DNA from: Actinomyces sp. oral taxon 414 | GTDB lineage: Bacteria; Actinomycetota; Actinomycetes; Actinomycetales; Actinomycetaceae | NCBI RefSeq assembly: GCF_001278845.1 | Contig: NZ_CP012590.1 | Location: 3,534,001 to 3,598,000, forward strand | DNA: 64,000 nucleotides | Direction of reading: 5' to 3' | In this document: positions 62,288 through 64,000 of the stretch, one piece after another | Layout of the letters: every line of letters begins with the position of its first letter | Numbering within the stretch: the first letter of the stretch is position 1 | The notes under the pieces: model-generated | The model's database searches: none | What the model saw: the letters and a program-made list of their open reading frames with translations, nothing else | What the model was told of the DNA's origin: nothing | Translations under genes and position numbers: made by a program

Positions 62288-64000
62288 TCAGGCGGCCGAG
62301 GCTCCGTTCTCATTGAGGGTGAGGATGTCGTTGTCGGTGACGATGGACAGGAGCCCGGGGCGCTGTCGGGGCGGGAGGAGTCGTATGACCACCTGTCCCC
62401 GGCGGGCGTCGTCGAGTGCTCGGATGGCCTGGCCGATGATGACTTCTTGGGCGTCGTCGGTCAGGCCGTTGCCCGTGCCGCGGTCGTCGAGGAGGATGAC
62501 GTCGATGCCGCGAATCCGGGCGGCCCGCGCGGATTCGATGACGCGGGTTCCGGTGAAGAAGGGGGCGCGCCGTTCGTCGCGCAGTTCGGCTTCGAGCATG
62601 CGGGCCCTGGTGCGCATGCCGGCGGTGATGGGGGCGCCCTCGGCGATGGCGGTCAGGAGCGGTTCGACGCGCCGTCGCACGGAGGTCATGGCCTGTCGCA
62701 TGAGGGTCTCGCTCTCCTGGTGAGCCCGGCGCCGGGCGGTGATCTCGGCGCCGGCGGCCTCGGAGGCGGCCGTTCTCGCGGTGATATCGATCGATATCCG
62801 GGCCGTCAGGTGCCAAATTAAAAGGGGAAATAATTGCCCGGCTCCCAGAGTGATAATAATAATCGGTTCGCGTCCGGTGTTCAGCGTCCATATGCCGATC
62901 ACGGCGATGATGAGGGCGAGGCCCGCCCAGGCCTGGCGGGGGCGCTCGCGCGCGATCAGGCCGCAGCACACCGCGGCGCCCGCCCCCAGGCACCACGCGG
63001 CGTAACCGGGCCAGCCCGCGAAGTCGATCTGGAAGAGGACGAGCACGTTGGCCCCTCCCGCGGCCGCGACGACCAGGGCGGCTTCCCGGGCGGGCATGCG
63101 ATGGGCGGGCCACCGTTTGATGAGGGCGAGCGCGGCCAGACCTATTGCGAGCAGGCCCGCGATGACTGGCACGAGGCGCCGGTAGGAGCCGGCCCGCACC
63201 TCCAGGAGGGTGACGAGGGCGTAGAGAACGACGATGCACACGACAATGATTCGGGGCGTCCGCGCCTCCATCGAGGAGGTCAGGGAGAGCGGGGGCGCGA
63301 CCGCGGGCGCCCGCGCGGTCGGTACTGCGGCCTGCGCCCGGCCCGCCCCGGGGTCCGTTCGCGCGCAAGGCCCGGTCGGGGACTCCGCCGTCGTGGTTCG
63401 TGGGTTCCATGACAGGGTCACGGTGGTTCCGGCGCCGGGGGAGGAGTCGATGCGGGCCTGGCCCTGGGCGTCGCGCATGCGGGCGATGATGGAGCCGCTG
63501 ACGCCGTGCCGGATCGTTCCGGTGTGTTCGGGGTCGAAGCCGCGGCCGTCGTCGGACACGGTGATGGTGATGCCGTCGGCGTCGCTGCGCAGCGCCGCCG
63601 TGCGCATGATGGGGCCCCGGTCGGGGCCGGCGGCGTGGGTCAGGGAGTTGCGCAGGGCCTCCGCGGCGGCGTCGACGAGGGCCCGGGCCACTTCCTGCGG
63701 CAGGTTCAGGTCCTGGGTGATCGAGTCGGAGATGACGACGTCGTCGCCCCCGATCGTCCGGAGTCTGCGGGTCAGGGCGGTGAGCAGCTCGGAGGAGCGG
63801 ACGGGCGCGTCCGGCTCGGCCGCCGCCGTGTCGAGGTCGGCCAGGGCCTCGCGGGCGCCGGCGCGCAGCTGGGCGGTCTCGGTCGACTCGGTGGGGATCA
63901 CTTTGAGGACGGACAGGATGCGGTCGTGGATGAAATTGTCGGCGCGGCGCCGCGCCCGTGCGCGGGAGGCGTCGGTGCGCAGGCGGATGAGGAGGGCGCG
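62288..64000 (-). CDS. Double-module histidine-kinase-like membrane protein, copy 2 (partial)
   Basis: The 5' end lies beyond the right edge; the frame is open from 64000 to the stop at 62288. It is closely similar to copy 1 along its whole visible length: DNFIHDRILSVLKVIPTEST, AAAEALRNSLTHAAG, SDDGRGFD, module-2 helices starting RIIVVCIVVLYALVTLLEVR, and the end GLLSIVTDNDILTLNENG. It differs by an insertion of about 30 residues in the linker before module 2 (Ala/Pro-rich, TGPCARTDPGAGRAQAAVPT). A tandem gene duplication. Confidence 0.8.
   Translation of the reverse strand, partial: RALLIRLRTDASRARARRRADNFIHDRILSVLKVIPTESTETAQLRAGAREALADLDTAAAEPDAPVRSSELLTALTRRLRTIGGDDVVISDSITQDLNLPQEVARALVDAAAEALRNSLTHAAGPDRGPIMRTAALRSDADGITITVSDDGRGFDPEHTGTIRHGVSGSIIARMRDAQGQARIDSSPGAGTTVTLSWNPRTTTAESPTGPCARTDPGAGRAQAAVPTARAPAVAPPLSLTSSMEARTPRIIVVCIVVLYALVTLLEVRAGSYRRLVPVIAGLLAIGLAALALIKRWPAHRMPAREAALVVAAAGGANVLVLFQIDFAGWPGYAAWCLGAGAAVCCGLIARERPRQAWAGLALIIAVIGIWTLNTGREPIIIITLGAGQLFPLLIWHLTARISIDITARTAASEAAGAEITARRRAHQESETLMRQAMTSVRRRVEPLLTAIAEGAPITAGMRTRARMLEAELRDERRAPFFTGTRVIESARAARIRGIDVILLDDRGTGNGLTDDAQEVIIGQAIRALDDARRGQVVIRLLPPRQRPGLLSIVTDNDILTLNENGASAA

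Overview
High-GC, GTG-rich DNA with frequent ATGA/GTGA stop-start overlaps. Gene content and order point to an Actinomyces-like member of the Actinomycetaceae (inference from remembered gene orders; no database was searched). The window looks oriC-proximal. A perfect 16-bp parS site sits at 104-119, the block trxA-trxB-murJ-DUF6049-Nudix facing pcnA is the conserved actinobacterial order beside parAB/oriC, and rpsF-ssb-rpsR-rplI lies at the other end.

Layout. 0.1-13.3 kb: parS, thrC, a sugar O-acetyltransferase, trxA/trxB, a partial duplicate of the murJ 3' end, a long MurJ-pseudokinase gene, DUF6049, Nudix and pcnA. 13.3-15.6 kb: a frameshifted DUF559/AbiEi-like gene and a DUF4143 ATPase. 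15.8-23.2 kb: a CRISPR-Cas locus that mixes subtypes. Its Cas3 (C-terminal HD), Csb1 and Csb2 are of type I-G (formerly I-U), but it also has a stand-alone Cas6e and a 29/32-nt array whose repeat has exactly the type I-E architecture. No adaptation genes are present. 23.6-30.6 kb: a minus-strand peptide (RiPP-like) cluster with two 36-residue precursors, an M50 protease carrying a PqqD-like domain, a ThiF-type adenylating membrane protein, an ABC transporter and a two-component system. 30.8-35.5 kb: serC-serA followed by decaying glycosidase genes (GH42 pseudogene, GH30 with an internal deletion). 35.9-38.8 kb: a small membrane protein, Ser/Thr-rich peptides and a BcrA-like ABC pair. 39.0-41.4 kb: nested insertion sequences (IS5-like holding IS630-like) inserted in one arm of a 30-bp palindrome. 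41.5-43.4 kb: four long-hairpin elements around a tetR gene, two of them homologous 120-bp elements with covarying arms. 43.6-48.2 kb: a frameshifted MFS gene, an intact MFS gene, a DUF2268 protease and a TipAL-like MerR regulator with a recognisable MerR-type promoter. 48.3-57.6 kb: P-type ATPase, a probable PPi-type PEP carboxykinase and a class A PBP. 57.9-59.7 kb: rpsF-ssb-rpsR-rplI. 59.8-64 kb: two tandem paralogous double-module histidine-kinase-like genes, the second cut by the window edge.

How the parts work together. The ends of the window are conserved housekeeping DNA (segregation, thiol redox, envelope, translation). The middle (13-48 kb) is accessory and shows defence, peptide export, mobile DNA and at least five gene wrecks. 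The two most interesting systems are the chimeric CRISPR-Cas locus and the uncharacterised peptide cluster immediately downstream of its array. No rRNA or tRNA gene was recognised.
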